Positions 25,565 through 36,367 of a stretch of DNA of 64,000 bases are shown here, one piece after another. A program made the translations under genes and the position numbers. Source of the DNA: Daucus carota subsp. sativus (Eukaryota; Streptophyta; Magnoliopsida; Apiales; Apiaceae); the NCBI RefSeq assembly GCF_001625215.2, contig NC_030381.2, positions 1,947,131 to 2,011,130 on the forward strand. The letters are read 5' to 3'. The notes under the pieces were generated by a model that saw only the letters and a list, made by a program, of their open reading frames with translations, did not search any database and was not told where the DNA came from. Positions within the stretch are counted from its first letter, which is position 1, and the number at the start of each line of letters is the position of its first letter.

Positions 25565-25812
25565 GGGGCCGTTTGGGTGACTTTAAAATAAGTGCTTATT
25601 GTTTAAAATAAATAAGTGGAGTAGAAGTTAGAAACAAAACAAGACTTATAAGTGATTAAAGTGTTTGGGAAATAAGTAGAAACTCTGGGACAAAAGCTAG
25701 CATTCCTAGCTTTTTATGAGTGCTTCTTGACTTATTACACAAACGGTACGAATAAGTACTCATAACTTATAATCCCGGAAGCCGGGCTTTTAAGTGTTTG
25801 CCAAACACCACC
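25565..25812. mobile_element. Tourist-like (PIF/Harbinger) MITE (248 bp)
   Basis: GGGGCCGTTTGGGTGACTT on the left pairs with a right end reading GGTGGTGTTTGGCAAACAC on the opposite strand. TAA lies on both sides (25,562-25,564; 25,813-25,815). TAA duplication plus a GGGGCCGTTTGG end is typical of Tourist; a small hAT MITE is the alternative but no 8-bp duplication is present. Confidence 0.75.
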
Positions 25813-25815
25813 TAA

Positions 25816-26306
25816 ATAAAATATATAATTTTATCAAATTTTCTCTATATAATGATCTCCACGCTATAGTAGAGAAACGGTCTCAAATTTCACGATATTT
25901 GAAAGTAAGATAAATGAAATATTTAAAAGTAAGAGAAATGGCTCCAAATCTCACAACATTTAGAAGTAATATCTGTGAATAATAAAATTGTGAAAAATGG
26001 TTTCATATATTAGTTAATGACGTATGATAATCTAACGTTTTCAACGTAGAAAGAATAAAATGTTAAATCTTATAGCTTTTTACTTTTAAAAAATCACGTG
26101 ATTTAGAGTTCATACCTGATTATTGATTAAACCGATTAAATATGAAATGTCGAAACTGTACATCTAGGTGCTGAACAATCAAGTTTTCGTGATTCAATTT
26201 TTTTTTTGTTTTCTTATATCGATGATGGAATATTACAAGTATCTCTGAGAATAAAAGATTCTAGCGTACGAGTACATAAAAACGAAGTCCCGACTAAATA
26301 ATATTC
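25816..26306. other. Intergenic; downstream flank of RING-H2 copy 1
   Basis: No gene recognised. It probably includes the 3' UTR of the minus-strand RING-H2 gene. Confidence 0.4.
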
Positions 26307-26762
26307 CTAGTAGAAATCGGAGATTCCAGAAGCAGTCCAAAGCCTCTCATTAAAAGCCGCCTGCATGTCATCGGAAATGAACGGCGTCCGGCATAACGGA
26401 CACGTCTTCTGCTCATGATCCATCCACCGGTCCACACAATTCCGATGATACACGTGTTGGCAATTCGGCAGTCTTCGTATTTCTTCGCAGCCAGAGAACT
26501 CATTTAAACACACCGCACAGGTTTGTGGAGGGTCGACAAGCTCCGAGTATTTTACCACAGGTAAAAGCTCCCGTGTTAGAACATCCAACAAAGTTGGCAC
26601 CTCGTGTCGGGTTTTGAATCGTGTCGACAAATATATATCTTGGGCACACGGATGGAAAAAGAGTATTGTGAATACGAAGTCTTTTATTGAACGGAGAAAG
26701 TGTAATGTGTTGTGTATGAATTTGGGGAAGGAAAAAATTTTGTAGCTTACTGGAAATTCCAT
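26307..26762 (-). CDS. BRH1-like RING-H2 finger protein, copy 1
   Basis: Intronless, 151 aa. The N-terminal half has a hydrophobic stretch (about residues 11-40). It is followed by LTRELLPVVKYSELVDPP and a complete RING-H2: Cys82, Cys85, Cys101, His103, His106, Cys109, Cys121, Cys124, with the DRWMDHEQKTCPLCRTPF signature of the brassinosteroid-responsive RING-H2 (BRH1) group. Such proteins are expected to be membrane-associated E3 ubiquitin ligases; the target is unknown. The C-terminal QAAFNERLWTASGISDFY is also family-like. It is the best-preserved of three paralogues here (others at 31,982 and 56,177), all on the same strand. Confidence 0.93.
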   Translation of the reverse strand: MEFPVSYKIFSFPKFIHNTLHFLRSIKDFVFTILFFHPCAQDIYLSTRFKTRHEVPTLLDVLTRELLPVVKYSELVDPPQTCAVCLNEFSGCEEIRRLPNCQHVYHRNCVDRWMDHEQKTCPLCRTPFISDDMQAAFNERLWTASGISDFY

Positions 26763-26826
26763 TTGTCTTTGTGTTTAAGGGATGAGGAGAAGAAGGGGAG
26801 AGACAAAAAATAGTGGCGCAGTATGG

Positions 26827-26833
26827 TTATATA
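26827..26833 (-). promoter_or_regulatory. TATA box of RING-H2 copy 1
   Basis: TATATAA on the minus strand ~65 bases before the ATG, preceded by CTCTCT. The same CTCTCTATATA arrangement precedes copy 2 and, slightly changed, copy 3. Confidence 0.55.
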
Positions 26834-27730
26834 GAGAGAGCAAGCAATGAGAACTGGGGAGCTGTAGATAAATGTCAATTATTTGAGCCATTTTTCTGTT
26901 AAATATAAAGTCAATGTCAGAGGTACGGCCAAATTAATGTTAAGCATGCGTGTAGTATATATTATCGGCAACTAATTATTCACTTAATTATTTGCTGATG
27001 TAATACATGGGAATAATAGTTTAAAAAATAATATATATGCTATCAATATCATTGATTATTAGATTTATTCACATTTTTCTAATTAATTTGTAGGAGTTAA
27101 GTTATACATGGAGTCCACTGTTTCATTGAAGTTCTTAGAATAAATACGTGTTCTGCATTTAAAATATATTATTGTTCAAATAATATTTTACAAACATCAT
27201 TAATTTATTGAAAATCTTGTGACTCCCATATATTTTACAAGTATTCCATATATTTTACAAATAGAATATTGTAAAATATATTATTTTATAAAACATGTTT
27301 AGTTTGCAGAACATACACGTTCATGTTATAGAATATACATATTGTACTTGTAAATATATAGTACTGGTAAAATTTTATTAAAATAATGATATTTATGAAA
27401 CATATTTTACAACATATTTTATTTACAGAATATAAATGAACTAGGAGGATTTCAATAAAATGATGGCTAGAACTTTACTCTAATTTCTAGACAGTGTTTA
27501 TTGATTTTGACTTTCTACGATAATAGTCATCAAAGAGTAATATTTATTATTAAATATTAAGAAGATCATTATTTTTTGTCATAAAAGAGTTGGATTTTAT
27601 TAACTACTCAAATCATTCGTCAAGATAGATACAAATCGGGATGGACATCTCCCACACTTCAAATACGATCGGTCATTAGTTATAGAATTAGAGGTTGTCA
27701 CCAAGAAATGAGCAATCTTGTTCGCGGACC
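26834..27730. other. Intergenic upstream of RING-H2 copy 1
   Basis: AT-rich. Recurrent TATTTTACAA/ATATTTTACAAGTATTC words around 27,180-27,420 but no ordered repeat. No gene. Confidence 0.4.
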
Positions 27731-27735
27731 ATTAA

Positions 27736-28675
27736 TGCGACAACCTGGGTCAAATCTTGAGTCTTTTTTGATAATCGGGTTTAGTCCCAAATTTTGAATC
27801 CGAAAATAAGCCGAAATACACTAGCCCAATTATAACAATTTGAATAATTCACAAGTCCCCCACAGGCCCCAAAAAAATCATGATTTGGTGCAATTAGTAG
27901 TAGTACTTATGTTTATAAACTGAACTAAGTTCTCCACACTTCTCGATGTGGGACCGGGGTGTTACAAACTCCCCCACTTAAATTTCTAAGGCCGAAACGG
28001 CTCATAAGCCTAAATCGTACCTCTCTAGTTATTGTGGGATAATACCGACTGGTTCGTGTCCCCACCTCTGGACTTTTGCCATTGTGGGATAATACCACCA
28101 ACCTTTGTGTCTCCACCTTCGGCAACTTGACTAATCAAGTTTACGAAACCTGGCTCCAAATATCATATGCGACAACCCGAGTCAAAACCCGGATCAAATC
28201 CTGAGTCTTTCTCGAAAATCGGGTCAAGTCACGAATTTCGAGTCCGGAAATAAGTCGAAATACACTGACCCAATGACAAAAACTTGAGTAATTTACAAGC
28301 GCACCAAAAATCCTAAAAGATCATGAATTCATGATTTGTTGGTATAATTAGGAGTAGTATTTATATTTATAAAATGAACTAAAGTCTCCCTGCACTCATA
28401 TCGTTGTGAGACTGAGATGTACTCCCTCTGCCCATTTAATTCTATACGTTTCTTTTTAACTGTTCGACACGCATTTCAATGCTCTTATAAAATATAGTTC
28501 CGTAACTTATTTTTGAGATTTTCTTTTTCTGTATAAAAATATAACATCTAAATTTTAATTCAGAAAAAAAAATTTTAAAAATAAATTGCACAACTACACT
28601 TTGCAGGAGCATTAAAGTTCGTGCCGCGTTCCCGTCCCCCAATATATACAACTCAGGGGGACGGAGGGAGTAACA
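27736..28675 (-). mobile_element. TRIM-type miniature LTR retrotransposon
   Basis: Two diverged direct repeats, 27,736-27,966 (3' LTR, 231 bp) and 28,168-28,675 (5' LTR, interrupted by a Stowaway MITE), enclose ~200 bp without coding capacity. Read on the minus strand, LTRs run from TGTAACACCCCGG/TGTTACATCTCAG to CAGGTTGTCGCA. Next to the 5' LTR is TGATATTTGGAGCCAGG, a decayed form of the initiator-tRNA-Met primer site TGGTATCAGAGC. Before the 3' LTR is a purine tract, TTAAGTGGGGGAGTT. Flanks are ATTAA (27,731-27,735) and ATTTA (28,676-28,680), a 5-bp duplication with one mismatch. Within the internal part GGTATTATCCCACAAT occurs twice. Confidence 0.8.
28422..28670. mobile_element. Stowaway-like MITE nested in the TRIM 5' LTR (249 bp)
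   Basis: CTCCCTCTGCCC at the left and GGGGGACGGAGGGAG at the right, with TA at 28,420-28,421 and 28,671-28,672. Removing it rejoins the LTR start TGTTACATCTCAG. Confidence 0.88.
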
Positions 28676-28680
28676 ATTTA

Positions 28681-29560
28681 TCAAACCTAAACTTAATGTG
28701 TTTGTTGCAGACTTGCCAGAAGATCTCAACAATCCTTAACTACTCTTCCTAAATACGAAAAACACAAGGAGTTACGGATGGCTTGAACTATTTACAAGCA
28801 ATCGGTCTCTAGCACGATGTTCTCATGATTTTCATTTTTCACCTGGCTCAAAACTTCACGAATTTCTTTTACTATTAAGGAGTTATTTCTAATATAACAA
28901 TAAGTATAGTAAATTAAAGAGCATTTTTCTGTTGTTGTATAATTGTATGTGGAGAGAAGAAAATCTTCTTTAAAAAAGAAGAAGATAAATGAACAAAAAG
29001 AATATTTAGACATCTGCACACAATTAGTGGATACCGTAATTATGCTTTTTATGGTTTCCACTTTTTTTGAGGCCGTATTCTTTTACTTATTTGTGTGAAT
29101 TTAAATATGACATTTCGCTCAAAATAGTCAAATGTAATATTATAAATCTAAAAGTAGAAAATGCCGGAGAAGTTTTTTATTTGAATTAAAAAATTTAATC
29201 TAATAATAAAAAGTCATACGACATTTACATCAATAACCAAGCTCGACAAACAATAAATTGTAATCATATATTCTCATGAAAAGACAGTTAAACAATATCT
29301 TGAATACAAGTATACAAAGACGGCTACTTGAAATACAGAGCAAATTTTAGGACTAAAAAAACAAAAAATATGTAAATCAGTACTATTAACAATATGTTAC
29401 AGTATGTTATAATAATAATATCAATATCTTAAAAAGCAGACGTTTTATGTACTATGTATATATGATTAGTTGGTTGCATATGCCTGCACCATCACAAACC
29501 CAATAAGAGCACAAGGACAACCAGAAACAGATACAGTAGATTTTAAATGTAAGAGACTTA
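28681..29560. other. Intergenic, nothing recognised
   Basis: AT-rich spacer. No gene or repeat pairing seen. Confidence 0.4.
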
Positions 29561-29569
29561 ATACCTTAA

Positions 29570-29750
29570 GGGTTTTTCTATGTTGTGTCCGTGAGTACAC
29601 ACTAAACACTAAAATTTATGAATTTGGGGGGTTTTATTGGCTTAGTCTATGGACTCTCTGCATTTACAACAATCACATCAATCAAAACTCTCTAATTCAA
29701 TTGATTTTTAGTGCTTAGCATGCCGATATGAACACACATTATACAAATCC
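29570..29750. mobile_element. Mutator-like MITE, family member 2 (181 bp)
   Basis: Ends GGGTTTTTCTATGTTGTGTCC and, reverse-complemented, GGATTTGTATAATGTGTGTTC; inner arms share AAACACTAAAA-TTATGAATTT and GTTTT-ATTGG. Flanking TACCTTAA and TACCATTAA are near-identical, suggesting a decayed 9-bp duplication. Confidence 0.65.
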
Positions 29751-29857
29751 TACCATTAATAGGAGTTAATGGAACCAGTCAACACTCAACAGGCTCTGAG
29801 AAGTAAAAAAGCAGGAGCGAGATTAGATAAGTCAGGTCGTTGAGTTTATTCTTTATT

Positions 29858-30048
29858 CAGTTTTTCTAGTGTGTCTCTGTGGGCACATGCTGAGCGCAAA
29901 ATTTTATGAGTTTGAGAAATTTTGATTGACTTTTGTATCTTAATAATGGTGGACCCCCTTACAAATGCAACAACCACACCAATAAAATCTTACAAACCTA
30001 TGAAATTCTGCATTTAGATGTGCCCATGGGCACACACTAGACAAACCC
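29858..30048. mobile_element. Mutator-like MITE, family member 3 (191 bp)
   Basis: A perfect 9-bp duplication TTCTTTATT (29,849-29,857; 30,049-30,057) flanks ends CAGTTTTTCTAGTGTGTCTC and, reverse-complemented, GGGTTTGTCTAGTGTGTGCC. Both arms then carry a GTGGGCACAT/ATGGGCACAT box. Confidence 0.8.
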
Positions 30049-30057
30049 TTCTTTATT

Positions 30058-30540
30058 TGTCCGAGACTTCGGATTCGTCTCACCTAAGAAGTATGTTGAC
30101 CTGGCGAGATCACATGTTCGATTCGGCCAAGCAGAAAATTCTTCTTTCCAAGCGCCAAAAATTAAAGAGAAGATGCGTTTTTCAGAAGCCGACGCAATAA
30201 CGCATGGTTATGGTGCGTGTTTAGGAGTCAGTCACCAAAGATAACATAAATTTCGACGTTTTTATGAAATTTACCTGCAGATAAACCCATATTTGACATC
30301 GGGTTTTCTAAACTCAAGTGAACATGCATCGTGCATATTTGACCTCTTGACAAAAAATAATTACTTACACTTAGAGTATTTTTCGGGTTTCTCGAATTAT
30401 CTACAAAATTCGATTTATAAATAATGTCACGGGCGTACACGAAGAATGTTACTGTACTTTTTTATATGTTACACATATAATATTTACAATTTTTTTTAAT
30501 GATAATTTTTGAAATATTTAACATTTTTTTATTGTTAACT
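30058..30540. other. Intergenic, nothing recognised
   Basis: No gene or ordered repeat seen. Confidence 0.4.
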
Positions 30541-30550
30541 AACTGTATTT

Positions 30551-30960
30551 AGAGCTGTAATTCGAGTCGGGCGGCTCACGAGCTCGCCCGGCTCGAACTC
30601 GTTTAAGTAGGCTCGACTCGGCTCGTTCAGTTAAACGAGCCGAGCTCGAGCAAAAGTTCCGGCTCGTTTAATTAAACGAGCCGGCTCGACCAGACTCGTG
30701 AAATTGAACGAGCCGAGTTCTAGTAGAGGTTTAAGCTCGATTAAGTGTAAAACTAAACGAGCCGCTCGTCCGACTCGCTAAAACCGGCTCGTTTGGCTAA
30801 ACGAGCCGGCTCGACTCGACTCGTGAAATTAAACGAGTCGAGTTCGGGCAGGAATTTAGGCTCGATTAGTTAAACGAGCCGGCTCGGCTTCGCTTGATTA
30901 ACTTCGACTCGAATTACGCCCGGCTCGAAACTCGACTTGCTCGACCCGAATTACACCCCT
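30551..30960. mobile_element. TIR element built of CGAGCC/GGCTCG repeats (410 bp)
   Basis: A perfect 10-bp flanking duplication AACTGTATTT (30,541-30,550; 30,961-30,970) encloses ends AGAGCTGTAATTCGAGTCGG and, reverse-complemented, AGGGGTGTAATTCGGGTCGA. The interior is a dense array of GGCTCG, AAACGAGCC and GACTCG words on both strands, GC-rich against an AT-rich background. The 9-10 bp duplication suggests a Mutator-like non-autonomous element. Confidence 0.75.
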
Positions 30961-30970
30961 AACTGTATTT

Positions 30971-31981
30971 ATCCATAGCACACGAACCTTCCACCTATAA
31001 AATTAATGCCATTAATGTTTGGATGCTGCTCCACTGGATTGCGTTGAGAGACAAGATTGCGCAAATTTAAACCTATATACGTATCTCTCGAAAATTCAAA
31101 AATTCAAGATTTCATCCATTTTGATGTTTATGTTGGCTCACTCAAAGGGTTGTCGCACTCTAGCGAGGGTTGTCAAATAGCGTGGCAGACAGAAACCCTG
31201 TCTTAATTTTTCGAGTGAGATGGGTATCGTTGATATCTATTGCTAACCTTCCTGATGGTTTGACAAATTTTTTATTTCTTTTTTAGCACCTATTATTTGT
31301 GGACAAATTTATTACTGATTTATTTAGTGTATGTTGATGGACAAATGTTATGAGAAATAAATTATGTATCTAGTTAATTTTGATTGATCTTGTTGTTGTA
31401 GGATCCATCGTTATTAAGTCGGATACAATCACATGATTTATATGTATAGAATTTAGTGTTTAGAATATTCATATGAACATATCATAAAAAATCGATTTAT
31501 TATTACTTAGATTTCTTAAAATTTGAACCCTACGATTTCAAAAGTAATTTGTGCAAATATTAAAATATACTATATATCATGAATTGTTTGATTTAGGATT
31601 AGGAATTCAGGATCTTCTCAGAGACCTACCTGCAATATTACTGTGAATAAACATATAGATGACAAGATTATTTCTTATTTGAGTGGTAATTTTTGTTTCC
31701 CTTTAGGTAGCTGTTAAGGTGAGAAAATATATACCTTGCAGCTAAAAAAGTTACGAATAATTAACATTAAATATCGATTACACTCTGATAATAATGTGTA
31801 CATGTTCTTGAAGCTTCTATATCCTGAAAATAAGATATTCATAATTTTAACATCATATTCTAATATTTATCATCAGAAATAATATATCACAAGCAAAATA
31901 TATTTAAAGATTCCGATATTAGAAAACACGGAAAAACGAAGTACCGACAATTTAATTAATCCGGTAAAAATCGGAGTCGAA
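30971..31981. other. Intergenic; downstream flank of RING-H2 copy 2
   Basis: No gene recognised. The end next to 31,982 should contain the 3' UTR of copy 2. Confidence 0.4.
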
Positions 31982-32446
31982 TCAAGCCGCATTCCGAATT
32001 TTGTTATTACAAGCCTCCTCCACGTCATCCGAGATAAACGGCGTCCGACACAACGGGCATGTTTTCTGCTCATGATCCATCCAACGGTCCACACACTCCC
32101 GATGAAATACGTGCCGACAATTCGTCAGTTTTCGAATCTCCTCACTGTCGGAGAACTCGTGCAAGCAGACAGCGCAGTTTTCTGGAGGGTTGACAAGCTC
32201 GGAGTACTTCACCACTGGCAGAAGCTCCCGTGTAAGAACGGCCAAGAGCGGTGTCTTTTCGTGTCGGGTTTTGAGTCGTGTCGGCCAGTCTATGTCGGGG
32301 TCGAGAAATGCCTCGACGCATGGTTGGTAAAAGAGGATGACATATAGGAGTTCTTTGATGAGGCCAAGAAAGCATGATGTGTTGTGTATGATTTTTGGGA
32401 TGGAGAAATCACTGTAGCTCAGTGGAAATCTCATGTTGATTGGCAT
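31982..32446 (-). CDS. BRH1-like RING-H2 finger protein, copy 2
   Basis: Intronless, ~154 aa from the ATG at 32,446. The frame extends further only through a GTG. The ATG at 32,434 (MRFPLSYSDFSIPK) aligns with the starts of copies 1 and 3 and has a better context, so it may be the true start. The RING-H2 is complete: C-x2-C in CAVC, CRHVFHREC, then CPLC. The hydrophobic N-terminal part (IIHNTSCFLGLIKELLYVILFYQPC) and DPDI-WPTRLKTRH are closest to copy 3. The C-terminus is shorter and diverged (EACNNKIRNAA) compared with copy 1. Expected role: E3 ubiquitin ligase. Confidence 0.9.
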   Translation of the reverse strand: MPINMRFPLSYSDFSIPKIIHNTSCFLGLIKELLYVILFYQPCVEAFLDPDIDWPTRLKTRHEKTPLLAVLTRELLPVVKYSELVNPPENCAVCLHEFSDSEEIRKLTNCRHVFHRECVDRWMDHEQKTCPLCRTPFISDDVEEACNNKIRNAA

Positions 32447-32481
32447 TGCCACCTTATTATGTGTGTGCTAAGGATTAGGTT

Positions 32482-32489
32482 AATATATA
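32482..32489 (-). promoter_or_regulatory. TATA box of RING-H2 copy 2
   Basis: TATATATT on the minus strand, preceded by CTCTC as in copy 1, ~40 bases before the ATG. Confidence 0.5.
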
Positions 32490-33933
32490 GAGAGTGATTA
32501 GAACTGGGGTCTGGTCTTCTTGCTAGGACAAGGATCATTTATAAAACCATCAACTTTCTGAGTTGGATCAGTCATTTCACAGTTAAGATTGAAACATCTA
32601 TCTAACTGTTTATTTAGTTGATATTTTCGGTCGTCGAACTCTTTTTTTAAGATCTCTACCAGCTTGGTAAAAGAGCTGGTAGATGAAGATATGGACTTTC
32701 TTATGATAGCTATAGTGAGGAATCGTGTTTTAAAAATTTCCGATTTAATTCATCAATATCTGATTAATTTCTTGGTATGTGATTAGTTAATTCATTATTG
32801 AAATCTAATTAATTTTTATAAAATATTTTTAATTGAAGTATATATAACAATTTATTAAAATAAATAATATATTGCTTTAAATATGAGTAATCGTAGAATT
32901 TATGATATAATAAATATATATTTGTTAATAAGTAATTAATATGGTAGAAATATATGTGATATAATATTTTAATATTTAAATACATTCAATTAATCTTTCA
33001 GACTAATTCCCAACTTTCAATTAAATTTAAATCGGCATCTCTACTGATTAGGACCGATTTGTGATTTTTACGAGTAACAAAACCCACATGTTTCTGTATT
33101 TTCACTTATCAGATTCTTTTTCAACCGGAAGGATTGTCATCCGGCTAAAAAAGAACTTATCATGTGTTTCTAGCCAGAAATAAGAATTGCACGAAGTTGA
33201 TTTTTAAATTCTGACCGTTAAATCAACAGTACAATATGTACAAAATTATGGCTGTGTATATGATTCTCCATCCTCAACAGCCAAAAGATTAAACCGCAAG
33301 TAGAAATTTGCTATCTCATTTATTATACTATATAAATATGATATTTTCACGATCTAATTTATTTTGGATTCATATATCAAGTTAAGGGTATTGATTATAT
33401 ATAGTGCCGTGATAAAATTTAGAATGTGTTTTCATGGATTTTTAAAATAATTTTATCGATATTTTATAAAATGATAAAGTCAATGTGTATTAACATGTGT
33501 CTCCGAAATTCCAAATCAATTATATAATATAATGGGAGACAGTAGTGGTATAATTGAGTTATTTTTTTATTGTTTCCTATTTCAAATTAATTGCCAATTA
33601 ATTGGACATATTCTAATACGTATTGAAAATATAGATGTATAAACAATTTTTCAGATTTTTTAGTGAAAAAAACTAAAGATAAAAATGAAATTATGTGTTT
33701 TTCATATTTCTTATGAAATTTCGTGACTACTCTACAATCTACATGATTAAAAGTTCATAAATAGTTAGACACGCAGTCTCTGTTATAGGTGCTTCATTGC
33801 TAGTTGTGGCCAAATTTCAGACACGCATTGGTAATATAGTACCCCGGAAATTCAGGCCTGTTTTACATGTGCGTATTGTATCTGTATCCCTGCCCACACC
33901 GCCAGGATCTCGTAAATTTGACTTGTAAGATAT
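32490..33933. other. Intergenic upstream of RING-H2 copy 2
   Basis: AT-rich. CTACCAGC near 32,656 and GAGCTGGTAG near 32,674 form a short hairpin. No gene. Confidence 0.4.
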
Positions 33934-33935
33934 TA

Positions 33936-34234
33936 CTCTGTTCCTCTCATTTCTTTACAGTTACTGTTTTGAGATTTTCCTCTCATTTTTTTACGTTACT
34001 TTAAATAGTAAGTTTTTCCCATCATTATACCCACTATCTTCCCCTATTATCTCATGTTTAACAATAAAAACTACTATTACACCCACTATTTTCCTACACT
34101 ATCTCAAATCTATTATTAAATATTAGTAGGTCCCACCACTTTACCCACTTTTTATCTAACTTTATTCATTTTTCATACATTGTCTTGGTCTCCGTGTACC
34201 CCTCCAGTGTAAACAATTGAGGGGACGGAAGGAG
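33936..34234. mobile_element. Stowaway-like MITE (299 bp)
   Basis: CTCTGTTCCTCTCATTTCTT pairs with a right end reading CTCCTTCCGTCCCCTCAATT on the opposite strand; TA at 33,934-33,935 and 34,235-34,236. The interior matches the element at 8,330-8,641. Confidence 0.88.
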
Positions 34235-34236
34235 TA

Positions 34237-35322
34237 TATAAATTTTTTTGAATTAGTAAGACTTTATAAACCTGTATCACCGTAAGATATTGTGTTTCGA
34301 TGATATAGATTGTGTTGATTGCTTATAATTTAAAAATAGTATGTTATTAACATTTAGATTGTTATAAATCGAATATACCAGTTTAATATGATAATAAATG
34401 TTGTGTGATCTTCTAACAGATTTATTATAGGCATGCAGAGGTTCTACAAATTTAACTCTCTACGAGATCTTGGCTAATATTATAGACAAAAACAATGTGG
34501 TTGGAATAGTATTTTTTCAAGATGTTGATTATTTATTTTATTTTTGATATGACAGCTCATTTTTCAGCTAAGACGTTTTTGTGGTTGGAGAGCCTCCTAT
34601 GCATGTAATGATCACACGCAAACCTTGCGTACCTTATGATTTAGAATCTCGAATTTCAGAATTATTCATATATTTGAAGAGTGCAAAATATAAAAAAGAA
34701 TTATAAAACTTGAATCAGGGGCACCCTGAGTCCCTGACCATTGCTTCCATTTTATATTTCACTCAAATAATTAAATACCATCAGCTCTCCAAATTATGAA
34801 TCTTTCACCAATTCTCTGATGTTTACGTCGTCGGTTCACTATACTTTGTCAAATGACCGGGAGAGACCAAAAGTCTACCTTTTTCTTAGCTAATTGACAT
34901 ATATCTTGATTCATCTAAAATGGGTCTCAAATATTACAAATTTTTTTAGTATATATTTTAATATTTATATAGGCAAAAGATTTGATTAATTTAAATAAGG
35001 CATCCGTTAGCTACAGTGATGGATCCAAAGCTCCTAATGACCTCTTGACACGTCGTTTTGTGATGTAAAATTTATGAATGTTAAGTTGTTGTCGAATTTT
35101 TATTGAATTTATAAATGAATCGAAGTACTATTAAATAAGTAGACAAGAAGACTGTTGGAGCCACAATAAAGAACTAGCCCCTACATTCTCAACGATTTTC
35201 TTAGCAGGACCGTCCATCTACATTACACAGTCCGTATATACGATTCACTTCTTGACCCGACCCGAGCCTATCAAAATACAATTTATATGTGGCCATTAAG
35301 TTGGGTTTAGGTGTTATACAAA
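34237..35322. other. Intergenic, left flank of the Helitron
   Basis: No gene seen. The last base (A at 35,322) is the left half of the Helitron AT target. Confidence 0.45.
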
Positions 35323-35741
35323 CTAGGATTTGTTGCCCGCTTCGCATGGTTTCCTCTTTTAATTTTGTTTTTTTATATTAATTACATGAAAAAGAAATAT
35401 ATTTTACAACAAAGGGTTTTTTTTGTTAATTAATTGGATGTTATGTTTTGGGCCTACATCAACTACTGTTGGCCTGGGCCGAAGTATGCTATGGGTCTTA
35501 AAAATATAAATGATTCAGGAAGAAAAGTAACGGCGATGCAGTTGTGACTTTAAACACTGTAATAAAGATTTTTCCGTTATTCAAGGTTATTACTCTCTTC
35601 ACTCTCATCTTTAATCTATTGTGTAGTTCGAAACTATTTGTGACTGAGTTTTCTCTTTCACTCTTCATAACTTGTTTTCAAAATAAACTATCCATTATTT
35701 TCTATTTCATAGCATAACTTCTTTTGCTGATTTAATTAGTA

Positions 35742-36118
35742 ATGGAGGTTGCTGGGTTCATTGCTGAGCGTTTCTTGAAGTATGTCACCGAGCACGACCT
35801 TTTCACCGATGAGATTGTAAGTTTTTTCAATCTTTCCGTTGATGTTTAATTCATAGTTTCTTATCCTAAATAGATTAATACTTCTGTACATGCATTCCAT
35901 TTTAGCGTGTCCCCCTTCGTTTTTGTCAAAAAAATGCTCTCCGTCTCCCTGATGTGGTGTGTCTCGAGTTTCGTAATGGTTACCGAGTTCAAGTTCCATT
36001 CAATAAGGAGATGCGAAAGTTTGTTGGTGTGCAATGCCTTTATGAAGATTTTGAGCTCGAAGGGGGGGAGATGTTTGTTTGCTTTTCTCCAATTTACATT
36101 TTCAGCTGTTACAGATAG
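35742..36118 (+). CDS. Small B3-like protein gene carried by the Helitron
   Basis: Exon 1 (35,742-35,816, MEVAGFIAERFLKYVTEHDL) ends at GTAAGT, and exon 2 (35,906-36,118) starts after CATTTTAG in phase 0, ~95 aa in total. Exon 2 encodes RVPLRFCQKNALRLPDVVCL...NGYRVQVPFNKEMRKFVGVQ and then DFELEGGEMFVCF. The order NG-x-V, then K-FVG-V, then LE-GE-FVCF is like the second half of a plant B3 DNA-binding domain. It is opposite in orientation to the other Helitron genes. The 3' end is uncertain, as another intron may follow. The function is unknown; B3 similarity is by pattern only. Confidence 0.5.
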
Positions 36119-36367
36119 TTTTCTTTAACTCTGTTATGCTTATATAAATTAGAAGTTACCATGTGGGTATGACATTTTAATGCTGAAGATAGATATTTTC
36201 CCAATTCAATTCAGGCAATCACAGAGTTATTAATTTTTCGAAGTAAGAGGAGTAATAAGCATACTACAATCATAATTGCATAATTTTTTATAAAATATTC
36301 AGTACAAAAGTGAATATATCTTAGGTTACATAGCGTTCTGCATAGAAATTTTGTCAAAAACATTAGA

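Noticed and set aside
27925..28125. 66-codon minus-strand frame
   Set aside because: It lies in the TRIM LTR and internal region; explained by the retroelement.
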